The notes: a model not told the origin generated them from the sequence alone. A stretch of DNA of 64,000 bases from Phaseolus vulgaris (GCF_000499845.2 NC_023756.2:41541393-41605392), one strand, 5' to 3'. Positions 1-11,224 are shown, numbered from the stretch's first letter. A program made the numbers and translations.

Positions 1-764
1 ACAAGCACCGAAACAGTAGCAGATTCCATGCAAGCTCTAATCCATTTTATCCATACACTATGGAAACCCATCTTGCTGAGCATATCATATAAGAAATCCC
101 ATCTAACTAAATCATAAGCTTTTTCAAAGTCAACCTTCAAACACAGTCCCCTCTTCCTTCTCCTTCTGATGTCCTCAATCACCTCATTTGCCACAAGCAC
201 GCTATCTGTCAAACATCTTCCTTCTAAGAAAGCTGATTGACTACCATCTATGAGATCAGGTAACACTTTCTTTAATCTCCCAGCTAAAACTTTAGAAATA
301 ACTTTATAGATGGCTCCCACTAGAGAGATGGGTCTGAACTGGTTAAGATTGCACGGGTCCCGGACTTTAGGTATAAGTGCTATGAATGAAGCATTGCACC
401 CCTTGGGAATAGAACCTGTTTCCTGGAAGCATTCCATCGCTGCTAAAAAATCAGATTTAAGAGTATTCCAACTCTTCTTGATAAAGTTGAAGTTAAAACC
501 ATTTGGGCCTGGGCTCTTCGTACCCTCACATTGCCATACAGCCTCTTTAATTTCTTCCTCAGTGAAAGCCTCAATCATAATCCGACTTACATTTGGTAAA
601 AGGGATTTAAACTCTATCGCATCCAGTCTCACTCCAAAGTCTTTTGTTGCTTTAAATCTGGATTCAAACAGCTTCTTAGCTTCAAACCAAACTGTACTTG
701 GTTCCTCACACCATACACCCCCCACTTCCACACCCTTCACTTCGTTCCTTAGTCTCCTCCATCT
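1..764 (-). pseudogene. LINE ORF2, reverse transcriptase N-terminal part (cut by window edge)
   Basis: Translating the minus strand from 764 to 1 gives about 254 codons without a stop. Recognisable RVT_1 blocks are KSPGPNGFNFNFIKKSWN, LIPKV then QFRPISLVGAIYKVISKVLA, SQSAFLEGRCLTDSVLVANE, and LKVDFEKAYDLVRWDFL. The last is motif A with its catalytic aspartate. The YxDD motif and thumb lie beyond the left edge. There is no in-frame start near the beginning because this is the middle of ORF2. The reading is confident; whether the rest is intact cannot be seen. Confidence 0.9.
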
Positions 765-1309
765 TAGAGACGAGTGGAAGAAGCTCTTGCCTTCTGCCTT
801 AGGAGGGATTCAATCTTTGCGTCAATCTCCCAAAGTTTCCTTACCAAGTCTGATCTGAGGTTCCTCTGACTCTCCTCTAAGCATCCTTGGTTGTCCTGGC
901 AATCCAGATTCTCCATGTCCTGTAGCAGGGATTGTTTGGTTGAATACAGGTTCCCAAAAACATCCTTGTTCCAAATTTTTAAATCCACTTTGAGAAGTTT
1001 GAGCTTATCCTTGAGCACCTTTAGCACATTTCCTTGACCATCATAGGACCTCCACTTTTCCTCCGCCATCCCCGAAAAACCTGTCTCTAGAAACCAAGCA
1101 TCAATAGATCTGAAAGGTTTGGGACCCCAATCTTTATCTACACATTTGATCATCAAAGCGCAATGATCTGAGACTTCCCTCCGTTGGACATATTGCTTAC
1201 ACATAGGCCAATTCTGCAGCCAATCCTCAGATACCAATACTCTGTCAATCCTGCTCTTCGCCGTACCATTTGCTTTAAACCACGTATATCTCTTCCCCAC
1301 AATAGGCAA
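764..1309 (-). pseudogene. LINE ORF2, endonuclease C-terminal part and linker
   Basis: This frame continues the endonuclease. YTWFKANGTAKSRIDRVLVS is the conserved strand leading to the SRIDR motif, and VSDHCAL contains the catalytic SDH histidine. A helical linker rich in lysine and leucine follows, as is usual between endonuclease and reverse transcriptase in plant L1 elements. The frame stops at 764-766; the reverse transcriptase reads on from the same place in a different frame. Sequence expected around that junction in related elements seems missing, so a small deletion may lie there. Confidence 0.85.
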
Positions 1310-1350
1310 ATCTAATAACAGATTTGACTCAATAAAATCATTAAAGCCCT

Positions 1351-1842
1351 TTATCTCACTAGAGAAACCCCCCTATTCACCCCTTTCCTTTCATTCCTAC
1401 TTCTGATTGCATTAAAGTCCCCACAGAAGCACCATATTTCGATTTGAGATGCCGCTTTATAGCTTGTTAACTCCTCCCACAAAATTTTCTTCTCCTTTAA
1501 GTTGCAAGCTGCATAGACATTTACCACACAACACCTTTGAGCCGATCTCACATGGATACCCACGATAGCTATGTAACCCTTAGCCATGGCGTGACTTTCA
1601 AAGGTAAAAGCCGCTCTATGCCACATCGAAAGAAGACTACCACTGCCATTAATCCCTCCATTATGAATCCATCCAACATTGTTATCCCCCCACAACGAAA
1701 AAATCTTGATGTCCGTGACTTCTACTGTTTTTGTTTCCTGAAGGCATACAAATTCTACCTCCTCTGCAGAAAAACACCTCCTCAAATACCTTCCTTTTAT
1801 TCCTCCCCCCAAACCTCTAATATTCATATTAAAAATCTTCAT
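1351..1842 (-). pseudogene. LINE ORF2, endonuclease N-terminal part
   Basis: This begins ORF2. The first residues, MKIFNMNIRGLGG, match the NIRGL start of the endonuclease/exonuclease/phosphatase fold, and LQETK at about residue 34 carries the metal-binding glutamate. FCGDFNAI near residue 140 is the GDFN motif. The enzyme nicks target DNA to prime reverse transcription. The usual tryptophan before NIRG is replaced here by methionine. The frame ends at 1351, just after a run of six G (minus strand, 1373-1368); the rest of the domain continues in another frame at 1309, so one base has probably been lost from the run. Confidence 0.85.
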
Positions 1843-2570
1843 AAAAAACCGTTCAAGTTACCTCCTGCTATGCTTTTCATAAACTCCAGATCTTTGTCTT
1901 CCATGCACTGATATTCTTGAATCACCTCCTCTTCATCACCTCGACAGACAAGCCCAATCTGTTTTCCTTGATCCCACAAGTTGGTCGGTTTCACCCCGGT
2001 TTCATTTTCCCAAATACGATAATTGCAATACCCAATATCCCCATTAGATATAGAAATCGACAAAGAACCTTCTCGGACTATCGTAGACTTCCTTGCTTGC
2101 AATGCCTTTTCACTCAGCCTTACAGACCTCCGAGGGTGTGTACAAGGCTCAACCACGTCGCAGAGCCCTTTCATCTTTCGCCGACGAAGAGGTGTTTCAC
2201 AACTTGTTCCGGAGAGCGACTCCTCTCCAGCCAGCGAACATGGCAAGTTCAAAACCGATTTCTTCTTAACATCCTTAGAAGCCTCGGGAATTTGTTCTGA
2301 AAAAGAGTGGATTCTTTGAACACTTCCTTCTAACTCAACGTTACACAGCACCCTCACTTCGCCGCCTCTATCTTCGTCTTGACCTGCAATCCTACTAACT
2401 GGGCCTTGAGCAAGTGTTTGTAGCAAGGTCTTTCTCTTTTGCGATTCAGTCAAACCAGGGACGTCCCCCGATCCTTGTTGATGATTCTCTTTCCCTTCTT
2501 GGTCCAGAGATTCTTTAATCTTTCCTCGCGCACCCTTGCATTCACCTATCCACCATGGAGATGCTGGCAT
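1839..2570 (-). pseudogene. LINE ORF1, C-terminal part in shifted frame
   Basis: This 243-codon frame overlaps the end of the preceding ORF1 frame by 29 nt and is displaced by one base. It is rich in charged residues and has no domain I recognise; a basic patch (LRRRKMKGL, then HPRRSVRLSEKALQARK) fits an RNA-binding tail. Its stop codon overlaps the start codon of the endonuclease frame as ATGA, which is how ORF1 and ORF2 could be coupled in the intact parent. It is probably the natural ORF1 tail and not a separate gene. Confidence 0.65.
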
Positions 2571-4137
2571 TAAGTTTATTGCCTACAGTCGTGATTTCAC
2601 ACGCCAAGAGACTACAGCTCAACTCCGTGTTCGAAGGATGACCCACCGCTTCCCCTGCCCCTAGTTCGCAAACACCCTTACTTCCCAAGTGGGCTTGTTG
2701 GCAGCTTTGCTTGGAGTGGGCCTCAGATGAGATGGGCTTGTTATTCAAATTGCTTGACACCTCCACTTCCTCTACTAAGACAACCTCAGAATTTTGAAAT
2801 GTGGCACCAGCAAAAGAGACTTTTTGATTTGCTGATAAAACTGACCCAGCAGCAGATACAAACGGCTTACTCAATTCCTTTCTTAGGAAAGGATAAATCC
2901 TCTTTTTCTGACAGCCCTCCAGACGACCCGAACATTCCTTTTCCTGTGTTTCCTCTATCCTTGCCATTGATCCGCCCCTTCCTCCACCGCTGGACATCTC
3001 CGGCCAGCTCCTATTCACTCCTTCTTCCCCTCCTTCACGTTTACCTGAGTCAGCAGAGAAAAAAGTTTTTTCAACAAAAGTTTCTGTTGAGGAGACACTA
3101 TCCGATGAGCTTTCATGATAAGCATAACACTTGCACATGGGTTTATCTCCTACATTTATTGCCGCTTCCTCCATAATGTTAATGTTGTACACTACACCAT
3201 TAATCCGAAACTCCTTAGACACCTTTGCCTTTGCTGACTGAAGCAAGCGCACCCGAAGCCGTGCATAATCCAGTCGCTCCCATGCCAACGTGACTTCGTC
3301 CACTTCCACCAACGTTGCAACTTCCCCTACTACTTTCGAAAAACACTCCTTACTCCACAGGGATAGAGGCAGTCCATAACACTTGACCCATACTATTTTG
3401 TAACCTGTTATGCATGGTTTAATATCTTTAAAACAACTCTCAAACCACTCCTTATTGAGCTTAACTATGTCTTCCATCCGTTCTTCTGTTTTAGGAGTCA
3501 AAAGGATGAGGTTATCCCCCAAGGATCTTGCCTTAAACATACTCATGCCTCCCTTAAAGCATTCTTCCTGTAGAAGCTCGAAGTTGAGCTCGTTTGACAA
3601 CCAACCAACCAAACTATTCGTCATCCAAGGAAGAGTTAGCGCTTTCGTCATAAAGCTCGGTCCATTCCAAAGTTCATGAGAACGCTTTCTGACCGCATCT
3701 GCATATGACTTAGAGACATCGTCGTTTGTATGACTTACGTTTCCTCTTTTTTTCCTCCAGACCTCCTTTCCCTTCCTCAGCACCTTCGGGAAGACCTCCC
3801 CACCGTTTCTTACCCCAGTAAACACCTTAGCTTCGTCACCTTTACGTCCATACCTATCTCTCTGGTACCTTGGCAGATTTACGTACAGCTTCCTACTACT
3901 AATGTAGAAGCTGTCAAGCTCCCTTTCCAACCTCACTGCATTTTCGACATTGAAGAACCTAACAAAACCAAATCTTCTGTCCCACCGATTCAGCCTCCTT
4001 GGTATGAACACTTCTTTAATCCTTCCCCATCTCTGGAACACCTTTAGCATCTCATATTTACCATGGCTATCTGGAAAATTTGAGAAAAAGAACGTTGTGG
4101 ACGAATGAGATGAAAGATAACTTTTGTGTTCTGCCAA
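2542..4137 (-). pseudogene. LINE ORF1 protein, RRM and DUF4283-like part
   Basis: This is a 531-codon open frame. Residues about 13-95 look like an RNA-recognition motif: an FFFSNFPDS-type RNP2 strand, then RFGFVRFFNVENA as RNP1. Residues about 170-330 resemble the DUF4283 region of plant LINE ORF1 proteins, including a VKCYGLPLSLWSKECF stretch. A serine- and glutamate-rich linker follows. The protein should bind LINE RNA and help form the ribonucleoprotein particle. No CCHC knuckle is clear; only MCKCYAYHE hints at one. The frame closes at 2542, while the likely continuation lies one nucleotide out of frame in the next entry, so I read this as ORF1 split by a single frameshift. Confidence 0.8.
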
Positions 4138-4215
4138 TCTCCTTCCATAGTTCTCCCCCTCCGTTCCTCTCCCTAGATTTTCTCATCCCTCGGACTTGCT
4201 GTCAACAATGTTGCA

Positions 4216-5317
4216 TCCACACATGTTTAATTGTAAGGTTTAAAAAACTATTAGGGAAGATACAAAATTGTGAGTCTGACAGTGAACAAGAGGTGGGGTT
4301 CACATGTGAGACGCGTAATTTTGTTGTCTTGTGGGGTTCATAATTTCTAAGGGGAGGGATAACTGGGTAAGGGTTAAGTGGAAATAGAAAAAGGCAAAGA
4401 AGCACGGGTAGTACAGCAATATTGATTAATTTCACTTATTAAATGTAAAATAGCTTATATTAAAAATAATTTTGTTACCATTGATACTTTAAATAAATAA
4501 ATTGGTTGTCCCCTTCTATGATATGGAAGTGACATAAATGCCTTATTAAATAAAGTTGCCATAATTTATGTCTGGAAAACTTTGTTGAAACTTTGTAGGC
4601 TATGTTAATGAGTACTATATATTTTAAACCTCAGTTATATAAGCTTTATTTCATTTCGAAAAATGATTAATTAATCATATAAAAGTTAACTTTTGGTTTA
4701 TAAAATAAAACGATGATTTTAAAGGATTCATATGTACCTTAATTATTAGTCAAAGGGGCACTTTAAACTGCCTTTTAACTCTCTAACCTTTTTCAAATTT
4801 GAGAAAACTCTTAATTTAGTATTTTGTGTGTGATCATTAACCTTAAGATGTTCTTTTAAAATTGTATTGTTAACATAGTTACAAAGTTTGATCATCAAAC
4901 TTGTACCTTAAAATTTAAATATCATCCTATTGATCATTTCAAAAATTTCATCACTTCAAACATCTAATCTATCATTAAAATAGTCTCTCAAAATTTTAAA
5001 ATTTGTCATTATAATAATATATTCAAAGGATTAAAATGGTGGTAAAGGAAATTTGAAGATTAATATAGTGATAGACTATTATATTTTAAAAAGAAAACAT
5101 CTACACTTTTTCCAAAATCCTTATGAAAGATTAATATGATGACAAAAGGAATACTTCAGAAACTAATATGATAACAAATTAAATTTACATGAAATTATCC
5201 AATTTTTAAAGTATAATGACTAGTTGTTCATAAAACACTGGTATATAATTCATCCAACAACGTACCTAATTTGGATTCTTAATTTTTTTCTTAATTTTTT
5301 TTTTTCAAAACAAAAGC
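4216..5317. other. AT-rich intergenic stretch
   Basis: I see no gene, RNA or clear repeat here. The sequence is strongly AT-rich, with many stops in all frames. Confidence 0.6.
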
Positions 5318-5375
5318 CACTAGTACAAAATATGAAAACAACGACCCTTTATTTAGTGCGGCTTTGCGCTTAAAC

Positions 5376-6430
5376 GCATTTGTAAAAAACGCGGTGACAT
5401 TTTTTAAATTAAATTGATTTACAAATGCGGTTTTAGGGTAAGACCGCATTTGTAAATCAATTAAAATAAGGTTGTACCTTCTGCACATGTTACGGCGTGG
5501 AGGGTGTTGGAAAATAAGTTGGCTACTAAGGCTAACTTGAAAAAACGTGGGATCACGGTGGTAAGTTCTGTGTGTAGTCTTTGCGGGGTGGAGGAGGAAT
5601 CTAACACTCATCTGTTCTTTGAGTGTAGTTTTGCGTGGCGAGTGTGGAACCTTTGTTGTGCTTGGTTGGGCGTGCAAAGTGTGTTTCATAATCTTCCACT
5701 GCAAAATTTCTCTCAGTTTAGGTTGAGTAACGTGTCTGTTTCGGTAAATGAGGTTTGGGGAGTGATTTGGATCGCGGTCGTCAACGAAATCTGGAAACAT
5801 AGAAACAGAGTAATTTTTAGAGGGGGTGTAATAGATGTATTGGAAGTATTCGCGTTGGTGCAACTAAAGGCATGGGCTTGGGTTACTTCCAAGTCGCAGG
5901 ATGCTATCTTTTCCTTCTCTGACTGGTGTGTTGATCCTTTGGTCTGTATGAAGATGATGTTTTGATGTCTTATTTGGGTATAAGAGTGAGGGTTGTTGGC
6001 GGTTCTTTTCGGTTTTATTTAAGTTCTTAGGAGTTGGCGGGGTGTGTGTTGTGAACAAGGTTAAAGGTCGTGTGTTTTGTATAAGGGTTGGGTCACCCCT
6101 AAAGTGACTCACATTTATTCATTGTTTATTGCTGATAAAAAAAAAAACAAATGCGATCTTTACTAAGACCGCATTTGTAAATCATTCTGTTGTAAATAGT
6201 GATTTATGAATGCGGTTTTTACCAAGACCGCATTCATAAATCCTAAACCCCAAACCCACTCCCTAATTCAGAATAATATACAAATGCGGTTACCTAAAAT
6301 AACCGCATTTGTAAATGTGATTTAAGAATGCGGTCCTATGACCGCATTTGTAAATGCCAGATTTACGAATGCGTGCTGATCAAATGCGATTCTATGACCG
6401 CATTTGTAAATTTAAAATAGCCGCATTTGT
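5376..6430. repeat. Subterminal inverted-repeat array (ACAAATGCGG family)
   Basis: About seven small palindromes pair a tACAAATGCGGT arm with an ACCGCATTTGTa arm across 5-15 nt, for example 5428-5458, 6147-6182, 6206-6240, 6280-6316 and 6326-6355. The array lies at 5376-5460 and 6147-6430, split by the LINE fragment. In CACTA elements such motifs bind the element's own transposase. Each unit could also fold as a short hairpin in RNA. Confidence 0.75.
5467..6147 (+). mobile_element. 5'-truncated LINE fragment with 3' end and poly(A)
   Basis: This is the last ~680 bp of a LINE. It encodes the zf-RVT zinc-binding region and C-terminus, open from about 5467 to 5965; CSLCGVEEESNTHLFFEC holds the Cys-His residues. 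A 3' UTR follows, with TTGCTGAT and 11 A at 6137-6147. It is nearly identical to 53100-53779, with about 15 differences over ~670 bp by eye. The abrupt 5' start is typical of abortive reverse transcription. I could not find a convincing target duplication. It interrupts the CACTA-like element, so it arrived later. Confidence 0.9.
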
Positions 6431-6447
6431 TTTACATATCACTAGTG

Positions 6448-8856
6448 AAATATATTATAGTAACCAAAATTCAGAATGAAGGTATTTTAAGAAATATATT
6501 ATTGAGTAAAGTAAAAGAAATTAAATTTTACTTTTCTTAAAAAGAAAGGAGTTGCTTTTTTTAGTTTTATTTTATAAAATTTTAAAAATAATTTTATTTT
6601 ATAAAATTTTAAAAATAATTTCATTTTAAGAAGGAAATAATACAGTAAAAAGTTTAAATCTTTTAGTTGAATAAATTTTTTACTTATTTCATTTCACACA
6701 ATCTTTACTCTCTCTTTTTCTTATTCTTTTAATATGTAAAGATTTTTTTTTCTCAAATGTATATCTATAAAACATGATTTATTTAGTTTTATAGATGAAT
6801 ATGATCAATATAATATTCTAAAATTGATAATTAATTTTTTTTTAAAAAATATGACTTCATCAATCAAACATTATTTTAAAGTTGTAGAAATTAATACAAT
6901 ATTTTGGTTTGTCCCCACATCCAATAATTATTTATTTTTGTTTTTTTTTCCAATAATTGCACACACTTTTATAAAGATAACTCAAATTTATCCCCTTCTC
7001 CTCACTTCTCCATAAATATGCCTTACATTATAGTTGTCTTGCTGAATCCTTTATCTTTTCTTGTCTAATCATGGTACAGCATGACATACCTTAATAGTTC
7101 AATAATGCAAGCTTTATCCAGACAAAATAATAATAATAATTCAACCGATTGAAAATATCACTTAATATAAAAGATCAAAAGTTTATGATAAATATATGAA
7201 AATTCTTAAGTATATATGAAACAAAATTATCACAAAATTTATAATATTCTAAAAAAAATCATTAAATAACAATAAAATTTTAAATTTAAAAATAATTTAT
7301 CATTATATTAATTAAATTATATATTATTTTAAAACTAAAATATTATTGATATCTAAAGTGATTTATATTATTCATAAAATTTGATATAAAATTTTATAAA
7401 ATAATTTTCAAATCGGTATCTAAATTAAATACTAAAATTTTAATTATTAATATCTTATATTTTAAATTAGTATTTAAAAAATATAACAAAAAAAATTAAA
7501 ATATAAATTTTTTAATAATTAAAATTTTAGTAAGTAATTACTTTATACCTTATTAATAATAGAAACTATTTTATATATAAATAATATTTTTTAGTTTATA
7601 AAATATCTCTAATTTAATCAATATAATAATTAATTATTCTAATCTTCAAAATTAATTTTTATTTAATAATTTTTTATAATATATATATATATATATTACA
7701 ATTTACATATAAAATATACTTAGGTTTAATAATTTTTAATATGATTAAAGTCTCTTTTCTACTACTTCAATATAATCATGAATAAGTGATCAATAAAAAA
7801 TGTAATTTATAAAAGAAAATACATATGATTATTTTTGGAAACTTCTTGATACAGTGACTGATTGGAATGCCAAGAATAAAATCTTAACAAATAAGAACAA
7901 TAGGATAAAAACATAAATAAAAAGTGTTTTATTTAATAGGACAATATCTCACTTATCTTTCTCTGAATTGAACCTCTGAGCCTTACACAACTTAAATAAA
8001 GACCACTTTTTGCTTCCACTCCACACAACACTAACAAACAAACCATGACCAAATCTCATTCTTCAAGACCACCAATAATCTTGCACCAATTACTTCTTAT
8101 CAGAAAACCAGAAACTATGAATCCTTTTTTTCTGTTCCTATGACTGAATCATGATCTCATTTCTAATATTGCTCTGTGAAAAAGATGGCTTATTTTAATT
8201 TTTAAACTGTAACTAGTTGAGATTAGACTGCAATTTGGTGCCTTGGTCTCTGATTATATAATTATACATGTATGACCATCATCTTAAATATCTTTCTCTC
8301 ATCATTGCCTATGTCAAATGCATGATTTTTATACAGTTAGGGGTGATCACTTGCAATAATTTAATAGAAATGAACAAATCAGAGTGACCAAAACAACAAA
8401 AACAATTAGTATTCGAAGGGAACTGTGCAATCCATCAAAGTACAACTTAGCAAACACTTCAAGTAAGTGCAACAAGAAATATATAAGTTTTTTAAGTAGT
8501 TCTTGAAAGGAAATTTTCAAAATCATATACACATTACCATCAATAGACCAAGATAAACGGTTCTGATTGATTGGCTATGTCAACTAGGCAAAGGAAACTA
8601 TGCAAGACCAAGTCCAAATTGAATTGCATGACCCTTTCGATGGTTTCAACTTTCATCATACATTGCCGTATCAGCCAGCTAAATCCAAACTAAAAATATT
8701 ATAAACAGAAAGAATAGAGATTCCTTTATTATCTTTATGTGCTTTTCTCATATGCCGAATGGCACAAAGCATCAACAAATCCAATAGGTAATAGCTGTTG
8801 AAATGTGAAACTATTACATATATACCAATTGTCTGAGAGTGCAACAACAAAAGAAA
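6448..8856. other. AT-rich intergenic stretch upstream of the PLP-fold gene
   Basis: No gene is seen. It contains one copy of the AT-rich inverted-repeat family (separate entry), a short (AT)n run at 7680-7696 and a poly-AT background. Base composition becomes more balanced from about 7950, which probably marks the promoter and 5' UTR of the next gene. I see no clear TATA box at a useful distance. Confidence 0.5.
7255..7690. repeat. AT-rich long-inverted-repeat MITE, copy 1
   Basis: The left arm (TCATTAAATAACAATAAAAT... then ATCGGTATCTAAATTAAA) is the rough reverse complement of the right arm, which ends ATTAATTTTTATTTAATAAT. The same arms recur at 23.4, 33.0, 36.6, 47.1 and 48.2 kb. This copy is diverged. 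No coding capacity. Confidence 0.55.
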
Positions 8857-10797
8857 ATGCAGACCCTTAATGAAGCCTCCCAAACGTGCCCTCAGTGTTG
8901 TTGCAGCTGCACAACCCCATTTTTCAACTCTCCAATTTCATCACACAACACAAAACCACCACAACAAAGGAACAGTTCTGCTGAGTGGCGCCACAGTTTT
9001 GCAGTCACAACAACATCTATATTCCCAAACACTCAATTTACCAACCATGAGTCTCTTCCATCACTTCATGAATCATTCAATGAGTTCACCAAAGTGTACC
9101 CTCAGTATTCTGATACTGAACAAGTTGACTATGTTAGAGCCAAGGACTATTTCCACCTGTCACTCTCCAACCAAACTTGCCTTGATTACATTGGCATTGG
9201 CCTCTTCTCTTACTCTCAGCTTCAACACCATGACACATCAAAAAGCCAATTACCCTCATCTTCAGTTCCTCAAACACCCCAATTTCAACCTAGTTACTCA
9301 GATAGTATTCCTTTCTTTAGCATCTACTGCAAGACTGGTAGCTTAAAGACTCTGTTGCTACATGGGGGACAAGACTCAGAATTTGAGGGTGCAATGAGAA
9401 ACAGAATCATGAGTTTCCTTAACATATCAGAAAAGGACTACTTTATGGTTTTCACAGCAAACAGAACCTCAGCTTTCAAACTTGTGGCAGATTCATACCA
9501 ATTCCAAACTGGTAGGAGGCTTCTGACAGTTTATGACTATGAGAGCGAGGCGGCGGAAGCAATGATTAGTTCCTCAGTGAAGAGAGGCGCCAGGGCCATG
9601 TCAGCAGAGTTCTCATGGCCTAGGCTAAGGATTCAGACAACAAAGTTGAGGAAGATGATTGAGAGTAAGAGAAAGAAGAAGAAAAGGAAAGGCCTTTTTG
9701 TTTTCCCACTTAGTTCAAGAGTGACAGGAGCAAGATATCCTTATCTGTGGATGAGCATAGCACAGGAGAATGGATGGCATGTGTTGGTTGATGCATGTGC
9801 ATTGGGGCCAAAAGAAATGGACTGCTTTGGCCTCTCTCTCTTTCAACCTGACTTTCTTATTTGCTCTTTCTATAAGGTCTTTGGGGAAAACCCTTCTGGA
9901 TTTGGATGCCTTTTCATTAAGAAATCTGCCATTTCCAGCTTGGAATCTTCCCCTTCAGCAGGAATTGTCAACCTTGTACCAGAAAAGCAGCCTCGCCAAT
10001 CATCAGATTATTCTTCAGGCACTGACTTAGAACTTATGCGCAATACAACACCGACATCCCCACATGAAGAGAGACCATTTCCTTTGTCATCTTTCTCGGG
10101 ACCAATGCAAACTAAACAATCTGAAATAGTTGAAGAAGGAGAAGAACCAACTGACTCCAATCTAAAAGCTCCTCAATGTTCTGAAATTGAGGAGATACAA
10201 GAGCCAGTTCAGACCCTTGAGAAAAGTAATGTCCAAGAAAGTTGCATCCAATGCGGGTGCTTAGACCAAGTGGATTCTTTGGGCTTGATTCTCATTTCTA
10301 ACAGGTCAAGGTACCTTATTAACTGGCTGGTAAACTCTATGTTGAAGCTTAAGCATCCTAATACACAAGGGGTTCCTTTGGTCAAGATTTATGGTCCAAA
10401 TGTGAAATTTGATAGAGGGCCTGCTTTGGCATTCAATATATTTGATTGGAAAGGTGAAAGGGTTGAGCCTGCGCTTGTCCAGAAACTGGCTGATAGAAGC
10501 AACATCTCTATCAGCTATGCATTCCTGCATCATATTTGGTTTGCAGATAAGTACGCAGAAGAGAAGGGAAAAGTCCTACAAACCAAAGTGGTCGGAGACA
10601 AAGGAGTGGTAACAACAACCAACAAGAAGAAAGATACTGTTGGAATCACTGTGGTCACTGCTGCATTAGGCTTCATGGCTAATTTTGAAGATGTCTATAA
10701 GCTTTGGGCTTTTGTTGCTAGATTCCTAGATGCTGACTTTGTGGAGAAAGAGAGCTGGAGATATATTGCCATCAACCAGAAAACAGTTGAGGTTTAG
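8857..10797 (+). CDS. PLP-dependent transferase-fold protein (MOCOS NifS-like domain family)
   Basis: One uninterrupted exon encodes 646 aa. The fold is that of class V aminotransferases, as in the N-terminal desulfurase domain of molybdenum-cofactor sulfurase. FTANRTSAFKLVADSYQF, VYDYESEAAEAM, a DACALGPK block and CSFYKVFGENPSGFGCLF are visible; K340 in SFYK is at the position of the PLP-binding lysine. The C-terminal part (about 475-646) carries GPALAFNIFDWKGERVEP, typical of the plant proteins annotated as PLP-dependent transferases superfamily. The MOSC domain of true sulfurases is absent, so it is probably not the ABA3-type enzyme. Substrate and reaction are unknown. The start at 8857 is the first ATG in frame. 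Oddities are a Cys cluster near the N-terminus (CPQCCCSC) and a basic run KRKKKKRK near residue 270. I recall At5g51920 as the likely Arabidopsis match. Confidence 0.88.
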   Translation: MQTLNEASQTCPQCCCSCTTPFFNSPISSHNTKPPQQRNSSAEWRHSFAVTTTSIFPNTQFTNHESLPSLHESFNEFTKVYPQYSDTEQVDYVRAKDYFHLSLSNQTCLDYIGIGLFSYSQLQHHDTSKSQLPSSSVPQTPQFQPSYSDSIPFFSIYCKTGSLKTLLLHGGQDSEFEGAMRNRIMSFLNISEKDYFMVFTANRTSAFKLVADSYQFQTGRRLLTVYDYESEAAEAMISSSVKRGARAMSAEFSWPRLRIQTTKLRKMIESKRKKKKRKGLFVFPLSSRVTGARYPYLWMSIAQENGWHVLVDACALGPKEMDCFGLSLFQPDFLICSFYKVFGENPSGFGCLFIKKSAISSLESSPSAGIVNLVPEKQPRQSSDYSSGTDLELMRNTTPTSPHEERPFPLSSFSGPMQTKQSEIVEEGEEPTDSNLKAPQCSEIEEIQEPVQTLEKSNVQESCIQCGCLDQVDSLGLILISNRSRYLINWLVNSMLKLKHPNTQGVPLVKIYGPNVKFDRGPALAFNIFDWKGERVEPALVQKLADRSNISISYAFLHHIWFADKYAEEKGKVLQTKVVGDKGVVTTTNKKKDTVGITVVTAALGFMANFEDVYKLWAFVARFLDADFVEKESWRYIAINQKTVEV

Positions 10798-11224
10798 TTT
10801 ATCCATTGAGTTTCATTTATTCTTCAGGATTGTGCTTAAAATTTCATGTATATGGAAATTAAGGATTAATTACATACACTATTCATTCATTTGTATGATG
10901 AATTCAGAAACTGTGGATAATTCATAATGTCAAATATACTTTGATTCTTGTGTGCTGTCCTAGCATATTAGATTATGGCAGGTCCATAACTCTAGCAAAC
11001 ATTGAAGGCATTATCTCTCTCTCTCCTTTCTCTTACAAATCTTATGAAGAGTCACTCCTTAAACAAAAAAAATTAAAAATCAAAGCATATTTCCACGAGA
11101 AGCTAGCATCACATCACACCATTGTGTAACTATGCTTTCTTGATAGCTAGGATTAATGTTTTCAACATTTGAATTTTTAACTCTTCTTAAGCAGGCCTTT
11201 TATTGACAAGTTAGTTTTAAGAGC
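10798..11224. other. 3' flank of the PLP-fold gene
   Basis: It probably contains the 3' UTR. No canonical AATAAA stands out. Nothing else recognised. Confidence 0.45.

Larger units (their letters stand above)
1..4215 (-). mobile_element. LINE (L1-like) retrotransposon, 5' and central part
   Basis: Read on the minus strand, this stretch gives the normal order of a plant non-LTR retrotransposon: a short 5' leader, ORF1 with an RNA-recognition motif, an endonuclease, then a reverse transcriptase that runs off the window's left edge. The RRM-type ORF1 recalls the BNR-like L1 group of plants. The coding parts are broken by frameshifts, so this copy should not move by itself. The 5' limit near 4215 is a guess, from the point where base composition becomes AT-rich. 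The 3' end and any target-site duplication are outside the window. Confidence 0.9.
5318..6447. mobile_element. Non-autonomous CACTA-like DNA transposon, with nested LINE
   Basis: The left end reads CACTAGT (5318-5324) and the right end is its reverse complement ACTAGTG (6441-6447). Between them are many copies of an ACAAATGCGG motif in both orientations near both ends, the usual layout of CACTA subterminal repeats. Without the nested LINE the element is about 450 bp and has no coding capacity. The 3-bp flanks (AGC left, AAA right) do not match, so the expected target duplication is absent or mutated. The family call is therefore inferred from the ends and the subterminal repeats. Confidence 0.6.
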
